Assembly: GCA_030145245.1 (NCBI GenBank)
Contig: JAQYWC010000073.1
Coordinates: forward strand, 62,001-126,000
From: Desulfobacterium sp.
Lineage (GTDB): Bacteria; Desulfobacterota; Desulfobacteria; Desulfobacterales; Desulfobacteraceae
DNA length: 64,000 nt
Reading direction: 5' to 3'
In this document: piece after piece, positions 8,498-17,571 of the stretch
Position numbering within the stretch: position 1 is the stretch's first letter
Layout of the letters: each line of letters begins with the position of its first letter
Notes under the pieces: model-generated
Database searches by the model: none
What the model saw: only the letters and a program-made list of their open reading frames with translations
What the model was told of the DNA's origin: nothing
Made by a program: the position numbers and the translations under genes

Positions 8498-8513
8498 GGG
8501 AAAGCAAAAGGTC

Positions 8514-9830
8514 TCAGTTCTGTTTGATAATGTAGCGGTCCTGGGTTCGGTCTTGTAGGAATGCCCGGTTGTACCGGTTCATGTCTGCATCCCTGAACAT
8601 GGCATATCCCAGGTCGATGCAGTGCTTGCAAGCGTTTAAAGGGATGTGGACACAGAGAACATGGTTGCCGGTGGAGGCCTGGGAATCGATTTCAAAGGCA
8701 CCTGCGCAATTCCTGCATATCTGGATTCTCTCTTTTTGCCGTTCAAAGATGTTGTCGGTGTCGTAGAATATCTCCCTGTGTCTCTGCTGGATCTCTCCGT
8801 GGGTGCCGGCCTTGGCCCTGAGCTCCTTGCGCTGGCTCCAGTAGCGGTTGATGACATCCGAGGTTCGCTTAATCTTGTCTGTCACATGGGAAGCCTGCTC
8901 AAGGCGCACGGGGTCGTAATCGGGTTCCACCACGGACGAGAAGTCCATGTCAGCCAGGGCAAGGATGATACCGAGGTTGACATAGGGCAGGGCTCCCTCG
9001 ATGGCGTATCCCCCCTCGAGAACCGCAATGTCCGGCTTCAGGAGCCGGGTCATCTCGGCATAGCCCTGGGCGGAAAATTTCATGTTTGTCAGGGGGTCGG
9101 TGTAGTGGTTGTCCTGGCCTGCCGAGTTGATGATGATGTCGGGCTTGAACTCGTCAAGGATGGGAAGCACCGTGTTGTTGATCACATAGAGGTACCCTTC
9201 GGTGGAGGTCCCGGGGGGGAGGGGGATGTTGAGGTTGGTGCCTTTTGCATTGGGGCCTCCCAGCTCCTGAGTGAAACCGGATCCCGGATAGAGGGTCCGT
9301 CCGTCCTGGTGCAGGCTGATGAAGAGTGTGTCGGGATCGTGCCAGTAGATGTCGTTGGTACCGTCCCCGTGGTGGCAATCCGTATCCACAATGGCAACCC
9401 TTCTTACCCCATGCTCCTGCCTCAGGTATTCCACCATGATCGCTTCCATGTTGATGTGGCAGAATCCCCTGCCGCCGTGGGCGACCCGCATGGCATGGTG
9501 GCCCGGCGGCCGGATCAGGGCAAACCCCCGCTCGATCTCTTTTTCCATCACGGCTCTGGCAATGGCCTTGGCACCGCCGGCACTGATGAGGTGGGACTGG
9601 GTGGTGATGGCGGCTTCGTCCGGAACGCAGAAGTGGACCCGCTGGATATCTTCGGCCGTGACCAGGTCGGGCTTATACTCCTCAATGCCGTTGATGTCGA
9701 AGATTCCCTCTTCCATGACCTGGTCCTGGGTGTAGAGGAGACGCTCTTCCCGTTCCGGATGGGTAGGGTCTATGGCCCAGTCAAATGCCGGGAAAAATAC
9801 AAGGCCTGTTTTTTTTGACGCTTTCAGCAT
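8514..9830 (-). CDS. Histone deacetylase/acetylpolyamine amidohydrolase-fold hydrolase with C-terminal Cys-rich tail
   Basis: A 438-residue zinc-dependent arginase-fold deacetylase (AcuC/AphA/HDAC family). Active-site elements are present: RPPGHHAMRV near residue 105, IVDTDCHHGDGTNDIYW (the HHGDG signature) near 150, and SAGQDNHYTDPL near 240, which keeps the zinc-binding Asp. After the catalytic domain a segment of about 100 residues contains ICRNCAGAFEI and NACKHCIDLG, four cysteines in CxxC pairs plus histidines, possibly an extra metal site not found in typical AcuC. The start overlaps the end of the upstream hydantoinase-like gene by 7 bases, so they are translated together. The substrate (acetylated polyamine, acetyl-lysine or acetoin pathway) is unknown. 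Confidence 0.85.
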   Translation of the reverse strand: MLKASKKTGLVFFPAFDWAIDPTHPEREERLLYTQDQVMEEGIFDINGIEEYKPDLVTAEDIQRVHFCVPDEAAITTQSHLISAGGAKAIARAVMEKEIERGFALIRPPGHHAMRVAHGGRGFCHINMEAIMVEYLRQEHGVRRVAIVDTDCHHGDGTNDIYWHDPDTLFISLHQDGRTLYPGSGFTQELGGPNAKGTNLNIPLPPGTSTEGYLYVINNTVLPILDEFKPDIIINSAGQDNHYTDPLTNMKFSAQGYAEMTRLLKPDIAVLEGGYAIEGALPYVNLGIILALADMDFSSVVEPDYDPVRLEQASHVTDKIKRTSDVINRYWSQRKELRAKAGTHGEIQQRHREIFYDTDNIFERQKERIQICRNCAGAFEIDSQASTGNHVLCVHIPLNACKHCIDLGYAMFRDADMNRYNRAFLQDRTQDRYIIKQN

Positions 9831-11539
9831 TCTGCCCCCGATGGTGTGCCGTCATTGTTTTTGTTCAGTTGGGTGTAAACCTGGCCATAGCCCTTTATGA
9901 GCCCTGGCTTTACCTGGAGTTTAGTCCTGAATATCTTGCCCTGGGTTGAAAATTTGCGGACAATGTTGAATTTCTGGAATTCGATCACCTCCACCTCGAG
10001 ATCGTCCGGGGATGAACCCGATTTCAGAGCTTTTTCATGGAGCAGGGCGTAGGCGCACTCGATCACATCCTCCTCTGTATAGCCTTTTGAGATGGGCTCG
10101 TTGAAATCCTCTTCCGGTGCCGTAACAGTGCCAAGTTCCGTATCTGCCAGGAGCGATATCTCGCAGGTGGTCCGGGCAAGGGCGGCGCCAATGGCGTTGG
10201 CCACCGAGCATGCCGGAACAGCTTGTGTCTCAATGCCGGACTGGCGTTCTATCTCTTTGGCAAAATAGGGTGCCGGGCCTCCCAGGAGAAGGATCTTCCG
10301 GGGCTGGATGCGGTACCCTTCCAGAAATTCATGCACCGTATAAACCGGTTTCCTGTTGATGCGGTCCACCATCTTGATCGCCTCTTCAACGATCCTTGCG
10401 CAGGCGGTCCGGAAAATGGTTTGTGCCGCCTTGAGGGGTGTTGTGTCGAGCTTTTCAGCAATTTCCGTCATGCCTTCAAGGGATCGTTCTTTATCCTCGG
10501 CCTCCATGATGCCGAGAACGACCATGGCATCGGTGGGGGTGGGATGGGGCCCGCCAAATGCCATGGCAGGGCCAGACCGGTCAGGTCCGATGGTGATGCC
10601 GCCGTTTTTCACCCTGACACGGCTGTCTCCCCCAAGGCCTTTGGAGTAGGTCTTGAGGGACCGGATAAGGCTCTTGTATATGCCCCTGCCGATGCCAACC
10701 GGCTCCAGGAGCGGGGCCTTTTTGACGAGGATGGCGATGTCCGTTGTGGTTCCCCCGATATCAAGCACCAGGACATCCTTGTCGTCCGGGGCATAGCCGA
10801 TGGCCCCCATGACACTTGCGGCAGGGCCCGAGAGAATGGTCTGGCCTGGAAATTCCATGGAGGAGTCAAGGTTCATGGTGCCGCCGTCCGCCTTGAGAAT
10901 CTGGATGGGCGCCTTGATACCCTTCTGTTCAAGGGAGCGCTTCACGGCATGGAAAAACGCCCTGTGTATGCTGTAAACCGCTGTGTTGAGGTGGACCGTG
11001 GCAATTCTTCTGGGAAAGTTGAGGTTGCCGGAGACATGGTGGCCCAGGAAAATTTTTTTGAAATCATATGCCAGCATCTCCTGGATTTCAAGTTCATGGC
11101 TGGGATTCCTAGGAGAAAATTTTCCAATGACTCCCACATGCTCGACGCCCTCTTTTTTTAGGATTTTAGCAATGGCCTGGATTTCAGCCGGGTCTATAGG
11201 GCTTCGTTCCCTGCCCCTGTGATCGATGGAGCCTGCCACGGGAAAGTAGTGGTTGCCGGTGCGAAAGAAACCGGGATCGATACCAGGTCCTGAGCTGACG
11301 ATGATTCCCACGGGATCGATCCGCTGTTGAACAACGGCATTGGTGGTAAGTGTGGTGCTCAGGACAATGCGTTTGACATCCAGGGGGTCGGTGTTGTCAA
11401 GGAGGCGATCCAGGCCTGAAAGGACGGTGTTGAACAGATCCGATGGATCGGTTGGAACCTTGATTTTTCGTTTGAGTCCCTTTTTGCTCAGGAGAACTGC
11501 ATCCGTGTGGGTTCCGCCAACGTCAAGTCCTATCAGCAT
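9824..11539 (-). CDS. Hydantoinase/oxoprolinase family protein (HyuA-like)
   Basis: A 571-residue ATP-dependent cyclic-amide hydrolase of the actin-like ASKHA fold. It starts MLIGLDVGGTHTDAVLLSKKG (phosphate-1 loop), has the Hydant_A region with LVLDIGGTTTDIAIL near residue 260 (phosphate-2 loop), GGDSRVRVKNGGITIGP near 300, and ILLLGGPAPYFA near 435. Family members hydrolyse hydantoins, 5-oxoproline or act with a HyuB subunit; no hyuB is present here. It is the first gene of a two- or three-gene minus-strand unit with the overlapping HDAC-fold gene and epmA. A role in processing cyclised or acetylated amino acids or polyamines is possible, not shown. Confidence 0.85.
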   Translation of the reverse strand: MLIGLDVGGTHTDAVLLSKKGLKRKIKVPTDPSDLFNTVLSGLDRLLDNTDPLDVKRIVLSTTLTTNAVVQQRIDPVGIIVSSGPGIDPGFFRTGNHYFPVAGSIDHRGRERSPIDPAEIQAIAKILKKEGVEHVGVIGKFSPRNPSHELEIQEMLAYDFKKIFLGHHVSGNLNFPRRIATVHLNTAVYSIHRAFFHAVKRSLEQKGIKAPIQILKADGGTMNLDSSMEFPGQTILSGPAASVMGAIGYAPDDKDVLVLDIGGTTTDIAILVKKAPLLEPVGIGRGIYKSLIRSLKTYSKGLGGDSRVRVKNGGITIGPDRSGPAMAFGGPHPTPTDAMVVLGIMEAEDKERSLEGMTEIAEKLDTTPLKAAQTIFRTACARIVEEAIKMVDRINRKPVYTVHEFLEGYRIQPRKILLLGGPAPYFAKEIERQSGIETQAVPACSVANAIGAALARTTCEISLLADTELGTVTAPEEDFNEPISKGYTEEDVIECAYALLHEKALKSGSSPDDLEVEVIEFQKFNIVRKFSTQGKIFRTKLQVKPGLIKGYGQVYTQLNKNNDGTPSGAEC

Positions 11540-11816
11540 GGGATCTCCTAATGTTATCGATTGTGTGTTAATGAATAGCTCTTAAATACTGAGCCTGATT
11601 TTTGAACTAATCAGAAAAAAAAATAGATGTCAATCAGATTTTTACATCATCGGCCGTGGGAGGGGGTTGTAAGGGTGACAGGGCTGTTTCAACCCTTTTG
11701 GCACAGGTTAAATCTTCTGCTGCCGTGTTGACTTTCACCTTGTATTGTCTTAGGAAGATTAGAGTCCTAGATGAAACCATTAACTCAATAGACAGGGATA
11801 AGGGGAAATCACAATT

Positions 11817-13664
11817 ATGGCGCAGTTAATTTCAGACCGGAGAGACATTGATTTTGTTCTGCATGAACAGCTTGGGCTGGTGGATCACGAGACCTTTGCC
11901 GAGTTCAATAAAAAGACAGTTGATCTCATCGTTTCAGAGGCAAGGAATCTTGCAGTAAAGGAGATTCTTCCGACACAGAAGCCAGGGGACGAAGAGGGGT
12001 GTATCTTTGACAACGGCAAGGTGACTGTTCCACAGTGCTTTAAACGGGCATGGGAGCTCTACAAAGAGGGTGAATGGCTTGCCATGACCGACGACCCCGA
12101 GGTGGGCGGCCAGGGCATGCCCAAACTTGTGGGGCTTGCCGCCAACGAATATCTCATCGGCGCCAACCCGGCGTTCATGCTCTACAGCGGCATGACCCAC
12201 GGTGCGGCAACCCTGGTGGAGTCGTTTGGTACCGAGGAGCAGAAAAAGCTTTACCAGGAAAAGATGTTTTCCGGTGAGTGGGGCGGGACAATGCTTCTCA
12301 CCGAGGCCGAGGCCGGCTCCGATGTTGGGGCGCTGACCTCAACGGCCAAAAAAAACGATGACGGAACCTACTCCATCACCGGAACCAAAATATTTATCTC
12401 CGCAGGTGAGCACGATCTTGCAGAGAACATCATCCATCCGGTGCTGGCAAGGATCGAAGGTGCCCCCGAGGGAACCCGGGGAATATCCCTTTTTCTTGTT
12501 CCCAAGTACCATGTCAACGAGGACGGCAGCCTGGGCGAGTTCAATAATGTGGTCTGCACGGGAATCGAAGAGAAGATGGGGATCCACGGCAATGCCACCT
12601 GTACCCTCTCCCTTGGTGAAAAGGGCGAGAGCATCGGCACCCTCCTTGGAGAGGAGAACAAGGGCATGCCCGCCATGTTCAAGATGATGAACGAGGCCCG
12701 TGCCTTTGTCGGGCTCCAGGGGTTTGCCGTGTCAACGGCCTCCTACATGTATGCCCTTGACTATGCAAGGACACGGATCCAGGGAAGGAACCTTGCCAAG
12801 TCCCGTGAGCCGGGAGCCAAAGACTGCGCCATCATCGAGCACCCGGATGTGCGGCGCCAGCTTCTGAACATGAAGGCCTGGGTTGAGGGCATGAGAAGCC
12901 TGATCTACTTCAACGGAAAGTGCTCGGACATCGCCGCCACCACAGACGATCCCACGACCCGGGAGAAGTACGCCGACATGGTTGAGCTGTTGACCCCCCT
13001 TGTCAAGGGCTATGTCACGGACCGTGCCCTTGAGGTGTGCAGCCACGGTGTCCAGGTTTTTGGCGGTTACGGTTATATTAAGGAGTTTCCCGTTGAACAG
13101 CTCATGAGGGATTCAAGGATCTACATGATCTATGAGGGCACCAACGGTATCCAGGCCATGGACCTGCTGGGAAGAAAGCTTGCCATGAAGGGCGGCAAGC
13201 TATTTACCGATTTTATCGATGAGATCCGCGCCGTGATCGTCAGGGCCAGGGAAGTCGAGGGGCTTTCCGCCATTACCGAAAAGGTCGAGAAGGCGGTAGA
13301 TCGCCTTGAAAGCACGGCAAAGGTGATAGGTGAGCGGTCAAGGTCCAAGGATGTGTTGAACGCCTACTCGTTTGCCCATCCTTTTCTCGAGGTCACAGGC
13401 GATGTGACCATGGCGTGGATGCTGCTCTGGCGTGCATCGGTGGCCGCTCCCAAGCTTGCCAAAAAAGCGGGCAGCCTTGACTGGGAAACCGTGGCACAAA
13501 AGGCGGCCAAAAACAAGGATGTCGCCTATTATGCAGGCCAGATCAGGACGGCCCAGTTCTTTATCAACACCCTGCTTCCGTCGGCCCTTGCAAAGATGGA
13601 TGCCATTGTTGAGGGAGACACCAGTGTAGAGGAGATGCCAGAGGCATCCTTTGGATCAAAATAG
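11817..13664 (+). CDS. Acyl-CoA dehydrogenase
   Basis: A 615-residue FAD-dependent acyl-CoA dehydrogenase of the long variety with an extra C-terminal domain. Visible are LTEAEAGSDVGALTSTAKK (FAD/substrate loop) near residue 162, ARAFVGLQGFAVSTASYMYA near 295, the adenine-binding and catalytic stretch VQVFGGYGYIKEFPVEQLMRD near 415, and YEGTNGIQAMDLLGRKL near 440 (YEGTN contains the family's glutamate region). It oxidises acyl-CoA to enoyl-CoA in beta-oxidation, passing electrons to ETF. The upstream 277 bases are divergent from the hydantoinase gene and contain TTGACT at 11728 as a weak promoter candidate. No ETF or thiolase gene is adjacent. Chain-length preference cannot be assigned. Confidence 0.93.
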   Translation: MAQLISDRRDIDFVLHEQLGLVDHETFAEFNKKTVDLIVSEARNLAVKEILPTQKPGDEEGCIFDNGKVTVPQCFKRAWELYKEGEWLAMTDDPEVGGQGMPKLVGLAANEYLIGANPAFMLYSGMTHGAATLVESFGTEEQKKLYQEKMFSGEWGGTMLLTEAEAGSDVGALTSTAKKNDDGTYSITGTKIFISAGEHDLAENIIHPVLARIEGAPEGTRGISLFLVPKYHVNEDGSLGEFNNVVCTGIEEKMGIHGNATCTLSLGEKGESIGTLLGEENKGMPAMFKMMNEARAFVGLQGFAVSTASYMYALDYARTRIQGRNLAKSREPGAKDCAIIEHPDVRRQLLNMKAWVEGMRSLIYFNGKCSDIAATTDDPTTREKYADMVELLTPLVKGYVTDRALEVCSHGVQVFGGYGYIKEFPVEQLMRDSRIYMIYEGTNGIQAMDLLGRKLAMKGGKLFTDFIDEIRAVIVRAREVEGLSAITEKVEKAVDRLESTAKVIGERSRSKDVLNAYSFAHPFLEVTGDVTMAWMLLWRASVAAPKLAKKAGSLDWETVAQKAAKNKDVAYYAGQIRTAQFFINTLLPSALAKMDAIVEGDTSVEEMPEASFGSK

Positions 13665-13675
13665 GTAGGAAAAAT

Positions 13676-13717
13676 CGGGCAGTAGGTCGCGGGCTATCTT
13701 CCGGCACCCACTGCCCG
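13676..13717 (+). terminator. Hairpin after the acyl-CoA dehydrogenase gene
   Basis: CGGGCAGT at 13676-13683 pairs with ACTGCCCG at 13710-13717. There is no U tract, so it may be a weak or factor-dependent terminator or an mRNA-stabilising hairpin. Confidence 0.4.
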
Positions 13718-13755
13718 GGTGTTCCGTGGCTGTATTCTAAATTCAAGGAGGAACC

Positions 13756-14073
13756 ATGTTTGAGTACATGAAAAAGAGTCTTTTGACCGGTGTGGGCCTG
13801 GCCCTGAGGTCCAAAAAAGAGATCGAGGAACTTGCCAGGGAGTTTGCGGACAAGGGCAAGATGGATCAGAAAGAGGGAAAGAAATTTATGGACGATCTCA
13901 TGGATAATTATGATGAAGCCCGGGAAAAGCTTGACAAGAAGGTGGAGTCAACCGTGGAAAAAATCCTTGAAAAGGCCGATATCCCAAGGCGTTCGGATAT
14001 CAAGAAACTCAAGGAAGAGATTCGGGAAATCAAGGCCATGCTCGACGACGTGAAGACCGACGACCAGGGATGA
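13756..14073 (+). CDS. Small phasin-like coiled-coil protein
   Basis: A 105-residue, highly charged, almost wholly helical protein. After MFEYMKKSLLTGVGLALRSK, which could form an amphipathic membrane- or granule-binding helix, come heptad-like stretches (EELAREFADKGK, DDLMDNYDEAREKLDKKVES, DIKKLKEEIREIKAMLDD). This matches the family annotated as polyhydroxyalkanoate-synthesis-regulator phasins. A good AAGGAGG precedes ATG at 13756. Its stop overlaps the start of the UbiB-like gene (ATGA), a pairing that is common across Desulfobacterota and suggests a shared lipid- or membrane-related role. No PHA genes are nearby, so true granule function is uncertain. Confidence 0.75.
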   Translation: MFEYMKKSLLTGVGLALRSKKEIEELAREFADKGKMDQKEGKKFMDDLMDNYDEAREKLDKKVESTVEKILEKADIPRRSDIKKLKEEIREIKAMLDDVKTDDQG

Positions 14074-15767
14074 TCAGCATTCGGAAAATCGGGGGGCTTG
14101 GAAGGCGATACCGCCACTTTCAACGGTATCGCCAGATCCTCGGGATCATTTTCAAGTACGGGTTCGGCAATGTCATCGACGCCCTGAACATCGACCAGTA
14201 CATCGAGATCGGCCTAAAGCTGATCTCCCGCAACAAGGGGGACCGGTTTGAAAGGCTTTCCGGGGCCATGCGGATCCGGATGATCTTTGAAGAGCTCGGC
14301 CCCACCTTTATCAAGTTCGGCCAGATCCTCTCGTCCCGGCCGGACCTCATTCCCGTGAACCTTTTGACTGAACTTGCAAAACTCCAGGACAATGTTCCTC
14401 CCTTCTCCTTTGGCGAGGTCGCAGGGATCATATCCTCTGAGTTTGGCCGTTCCCATGAAGAGATATTTGAATTCATGGACCGGACTCCCATTGCCTCAGC
14501 CTCCATCGGCCAGGTTCACCGGGCAGGCCTTGCCGGGGTGGGCGAGGTGGCGGTCAAGATCCAGCGTCCGGGCATACACAAACTCATCGAGGTGGATCTT
14601 GAGATCATGCACCACCTTGCCACCCTGGCCGAGACCCATGTGGAGGAGATCGCACCCCACAGGCCTGTCCGCATGGTGGAGGAATTTGCCAGGAGCCTCT
14701 CAAAGGAGCTGGACTATTCGGTTGAGGCCTCCAACATGGAGCGGATGGCCCGGCAGTTTGCCTCGGACAGGACCGTTCACATTCCCGGTTTTTTCAAGGA
14801 TGAATCCAGCCTGCGGGTGCTCACCATGGAGTTTATCCGGGGGGTGAAGATCTCGAATGGGGAGGAACTCGACCGACAGGGCATGGACCGGCGTATCATC
14901 ACCCAAAACGGGGCCCAGTTTGTGATGAAGCAGGTGTTTGATCATGGCTTCTTCCATGCAGACCCCCATCCCGGGAATCTTTTTGTCCTGACCGGCAATG
15001 TGATCTGCCCGGTGGATTTCGGCATGGCAGGCTTTGTTCCACGGCAGACCCGGGAGGTCTTTGTGGATCTTATTCATTGTGTTTATTCAAAAAATATGCG
15101 GCTTGCTGCCCGTTTCCTTCTTGAGCTTGCCGACTATGAAACTGAGCCCGACCTGGGGCGCCTTGAAAAGGATATGACCGAATTTGCCGGATTGCACCTT
15201 GAAAAGCCCCTGAAGGAGATACGGGTCGGGCGGGTGATCAACGATGTCCTTGAAATGGCGGCAAACCACAGCATGAGAATCCCGCCGGATCTGTTCCTGA
15301 TGATGAAGGCCTTTGCCGCGGTGGAGGGGGTGGCAAAGAGCCTTGACCCTGATTTTGACATGATTGCCACGGCCGCTCCCTATGTGAGGGCTGCAAAACT
15401 GTTCAGGCTTTCGCCCAAAAGGGTTTCCGAGGATGTCATGGGGGTTGTAAGTGAGACCCTGCGGTTTGCCCGTCTGTTTCCCTCGGATCTCCTGGAGATC
15501 CTCCGTCTTGCAAAGCTTGGGAAGATCGGGGTAAACGTCCGGCTCGAGGGGCTTGATAAGATGCTTGCAACCTATGACCAGATCAGCAACCGGATCGCCT
15601 TTGCCATCATCATCGCCGCCCTGATCATGGGATCGGCCCAGGTGATAAATTCTGATGTGCCCCCCATTGTTTTCGGGGTCTCCCTGATTGGGATCGCCGG
15701 GTTCATTGCTGCTGTTCTCATGGGGATATGGCTGCTGGTTGCAATCCTGAGAAAAGGCCGCCTTTAA
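14070..15767 (+). CDS. ubiB: UbiB/ABC1/AarF-family atypical kinase
   Basis: A 565-residue member of the ABC1 (UbiB, Coq8) family. The KxGQ motif region appears as FIKFGQILSSRPDLIP near residue 85, the A-rich nucleotide loop as ASASIGQVHRAGL near 142, the catalytic lysine in VAVKIQRPGI near 160, HADPHPGNL (catalytic loop) near 298 and PVDFGMAG (DFG equivalent) near 315. Two hydrophobic C-terminal helices (IAFAIIIAALIMGSA and VFGVSLIGIAGFIAAVLMGIW) anchor it in the membrane. Family members act as ATPases supporting isoprenoid-quinone biosynthesis; in this menaquinone-type anaerobe the exact role is not known. Translation is coupled to the phasin-like gene by a 4-base overlap. Confidence 0.9.
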   Translation: MISIRKIGGLGRRYRHFQRYRQILGIIFKYGFGNVIDALNIDQYIEIGLKLISRNKGDRFERLSGAMRIRMIFEELGPTFIKFGQILSSRPDLIPVNLLTELAKLQDNVPPFSFGEVAGIISSEFGRSHEEIFEFMDRTPIASASIGQVHRAGLAGVGEVAVKIQRPGIHKLIEVDLEIMHHLATLAETHVEEIAPHRPVRMVEEFARSLSKELDYSVEASNMERMARQFASDRTVHIPGFFKDESSLRVLTMEFIRGVKISNGEELDRQGMDRRIITQNGAQFVMKQVFDHGFFHADPHPGNLFVLTGNVICPVDFGMAGFVPRQTREVFVDLIHCVYSKNMRLAARFLLELADYETEPDLGRLEKDMTEFAGLHLEKPLKEIRVGRVINDVLEMAANHSMRIPPDLFLMMKAFAAVEGVAKSLDPDFDMIATAAPYVRAAKLFRLSPKRVSEDVMGVVSETLRFARLFPSDLLEILRLAKLGKIGVNVRLEGLDKMLATYDQISNRIAFAIIIAALIMGSAQVINSDVPPIVFGVSLIGIAGFIAAVLMGIWLLVAILRKGRL

Positions 15768-15769
15768 AA

Positions 15770-15908
15770 TGGGGCCAGGCCAACTGAGGCCACGTCAGAT
15801 GGGGTCAGGCTTAGCTTATTGCGACAGTCTTGGCCCACAGATAATAGCGGCAATAAGCTAAGCCTGACCCCGGTGATTCAAAAGCGGTAATAAGCTATGC
15901 CTGACCCC
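15770..15908. repeat. Composite GGGGTCAGG-family palindromic repeat
   Basis: A complete unit runs from GGGGTCAGGCTTAGCTTATTG at 15801 to its inverse ending CTAAGCCTGACCCC at 15871. It is followed by a second right arm (TAATAAGCTATGCCTGACCCC, ending 15908) and preceded by a decayed left arm (GGGGCCAGGCC at 15770). It fills the gap between ubiB and the convergent cheD. Confidence 0.85.
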
Positions 15909-15914
15909 GACGCG

Positions 15915-16427
15915 TTATCGCTCAGGGTCGTAGGGGTACCAGTCGGAACGCCTCAGCCGCACTACCTTTAAGACTGCAATCTCGCAATTGGTTGTGTTGA
16001 ACACGACTTTTCTGCCGATCTCTCCCCCCACATCCTCGGAAACGACGCGGATTTTTTGTTTTTTCAGCATGGTTCTGGCCGTTTCAAGGTTGGTCCTGCC
16101 GATATCCCGGGACATGATCTTGGGGTGGAAAGCGCCCCCGACCACCTGGGCTTTCATGTTTTTAAGGGTGGCGCCGTTTTTGAGCATCATCCGTATCAGG
16201 GCTGTTGTGGCAACGTTTCCGTATTTTGCCGTCGGTCTCTTCGAAGGTTGGGCACAAGGAAAGAGAAAGTGATTCATTCCTCCGATCCCAAGCTTCCTGT
16301 CGTAAAGGCAGATTGAGACGGACGATCCGAGCACGGCGGATATGGCAGTGGGGTGACGGGGCAGGTAGATGAAGCCTGGTTTCAACAGATACTCGCCTAC
16401 AAGGGGGGGGGACGCGTTTTTTTCCAT
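15915..16427 (-). CDS. cheD: Chemoreceptor glutamine deamidase CheD
   Basis: A 170-residue CheD. The catalytic Cys lies in LGSSVSICLYD near residue 38, the His in GGMNHFLFP near 53, and the conserved Thr/Asn region in GRTNLETARTML near 111; this is the Cys-His-Thr triad of the family. CheD deamidates glutamines on chemoreceptors and interacts with CheC/CheY-P in other bacteria. The rest of a chemotaxis operon is absent; the nearest related genes are the receiver-SBP fusion at 20.5 kb and a chemoreceptor at 58.4 kb. It is transcribed divergently from the ABC-type cluster that follows, with 217 bases between them in which I see no clear element. Confidence 0.9.
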   Translation of the reverse strand: MEKNASPPLVGEYLLKPGFIYLPRHPTAISAVLGSSVSICLYDRKLGIGGMNHFLFPCAQPSKRPTAKYGNVATTALIRMMLKNGATLKNMKAQVVGGAFHPKIMSRDIGRTNLETARTMLKKQKIRVVSEDVGGEIGRKVVFNTTNCEIAVLKVVRLRRSDWYPYDPER

Positions 16428-16644
16428 TTCTGATGGCCCGGTGTGTTCGTAATATGTTAATGATGGTTGTCGGATCTGTCTGAAAAAAACCCTTCATTTT
16501 TGTAACCTATTCTCTCTTCCAGATCAAGGATCAATCCCATATAAACGTTGCACAGTACAGCTCTCTTGTGTTAAAAAAAGGTTTTTAAGGACAGCTCAGG
16601 GAACTAGTAATGGTGTTAATGGGGGCGGACAGACAGGAGAGTTG

Positions 16645-17568
16645 ATGGGGGAAAAACCGGTTGTCAGAATCGGTCACCTGAAAACGGTTGATCACCTTGC
16701 CTTGGGCATTGCAGCCTTTGGTCCTTTGGTCTGGGGAAGGGAGCTTGACCACCTGTTTCTTGAGCCTGTTTCCATGGTTGCCTGGAATCAGGTCCTGGAG
16801 CGGTTGTGTGACAAGGGGATTGACGGGGCATTCCTTCCCGCTCCTGCCGCCATGGACCTTATCTCGGCCGGAGCGGATATAAAGATTCTGCTCCAGGGAT
16901 CAAGGTCAGGGGCAGGGCTTGTCAGGCGTCAGGGTGCGAACATAAAGACTGTGGCTGATTTCAGGGGGCGGACGGTCCTTGTGCCCCATGAGCTGTCAAT
17001 ACACACCCTTCTTGTTCATCGGCTTATGGCATCCGCGGGGTTGAGGGCCGGGGCAGACCCGAACGCCGATGTTATCCTTGAATCCATAGCACCGGCAATG
17101 ATGATCGAGGCAATGGAATATGACAAGGAGGGAAGAATCGGCGGTTTTATTGCACCGGAACCATTTGGGACCCTGGCCGTGGAATCGGGCATGGGAGCCA
17201 TGGTCTGTGATTCGGAAACCTTGTGGCCGGGGCACCCTTCGTCTGTGTTTGTCCTCCGTGGCGCCGTGATCAATGCTTTCCCTGAAGCGGTGTTTGAGCT
17301 TGTGAGGAATCTTGTCAATCCTGGGGCGCGCTCCAATGACCTTGTTGCTGTGGCGGCTTCGTTCCTGGGGCAGGTTCCATGGGTTGTTGAAAAGCTGATT
17401 GGTAAACAGGCGGCAGGGCGGGAAGCGGGGTGTTGTCTTCCCGATATTAAATCGTTCGAGATTATACATGATTATATGAAAGAGGAGTTGGGACGTGTTG
17501 GTTGTGAAACGGATGTTGCCGGATGTCTCGAGTTAAGTTTCGCGCGCAAAGCAGGGGTTGTAAGATAA
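16645..17568 (+). CDS. NrtA/SsuA-type substrate-binding-domain protein without export signal
   Basis: About 307 residues of NMT1/THI5-like periplasmic-binding-protein fold, yet the protein begins MGEKPVVRIGHLKTVDHLAL with no signal peptide, lipobox or transmembrane helix, so it should be cytosolic. The two-lobed domain starts at once with RIGHLKTVDHLALG and continues through GAFLPAPAAMDLIS and GFIAPEPFGTLAVE to HPSSVFVLRG. It aligns along its length with the binding domain of the receiver fusion at 20516-21889 and with the Tat-exported binding protein at 18336-19541. ATG at 16645 is preferred over TTG at 16642 because of AGGAGAG just upstream. It opens the ABC-type operon. Role inferred: intracellular ligand sensing or a co-opted transport subunit. 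Confidence 0.75.
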   Translation: MGEKPVVRIGHLKTVDHLALGIAAFGPLVWGRELDHLFLEPVSMVAWNQVLERLCDKGIDGAFLPAPAAMDLISAGADIKILLQGSRSGAGLVRRQGANIKTVADFRGRTVLVPHELSIHTLLVHRLMASAGLRAGADPNADVILESIAPAMMIEAMEYDKEGRIGGFIAPEPFGTLAVESGMGAMVCDSETLWPGHPSSVFVLRGAVINAFPEAVFELVRNLVNPGARSNDLVAVAASFLGQVPWVVEKLIGKQAAGREAGCCLPDIKSFEIIHDYMKEELGRVGCETDVAGCLELSFARKAGVVR

Positions 17569-17571
17569 ATT

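Noticed and set aside
8646-9818. A 390-codon plus-strand open frame opposite the HDAC-fold gene.
   Set aside because: The minus-strand protein has complete catalytic motifs; the plus-strand translation shows none and is a shadow of GC-rich third positions.
16645-17568. Treating the first binding-domain protein as an ordinary periplasmic receptor with a missed upstream signal peptide.
   Set aside because: Upstream of 16642 the frame holds no start that adds a hydrophobic segment, and AGGAGAG is placed right for ATG 16645.
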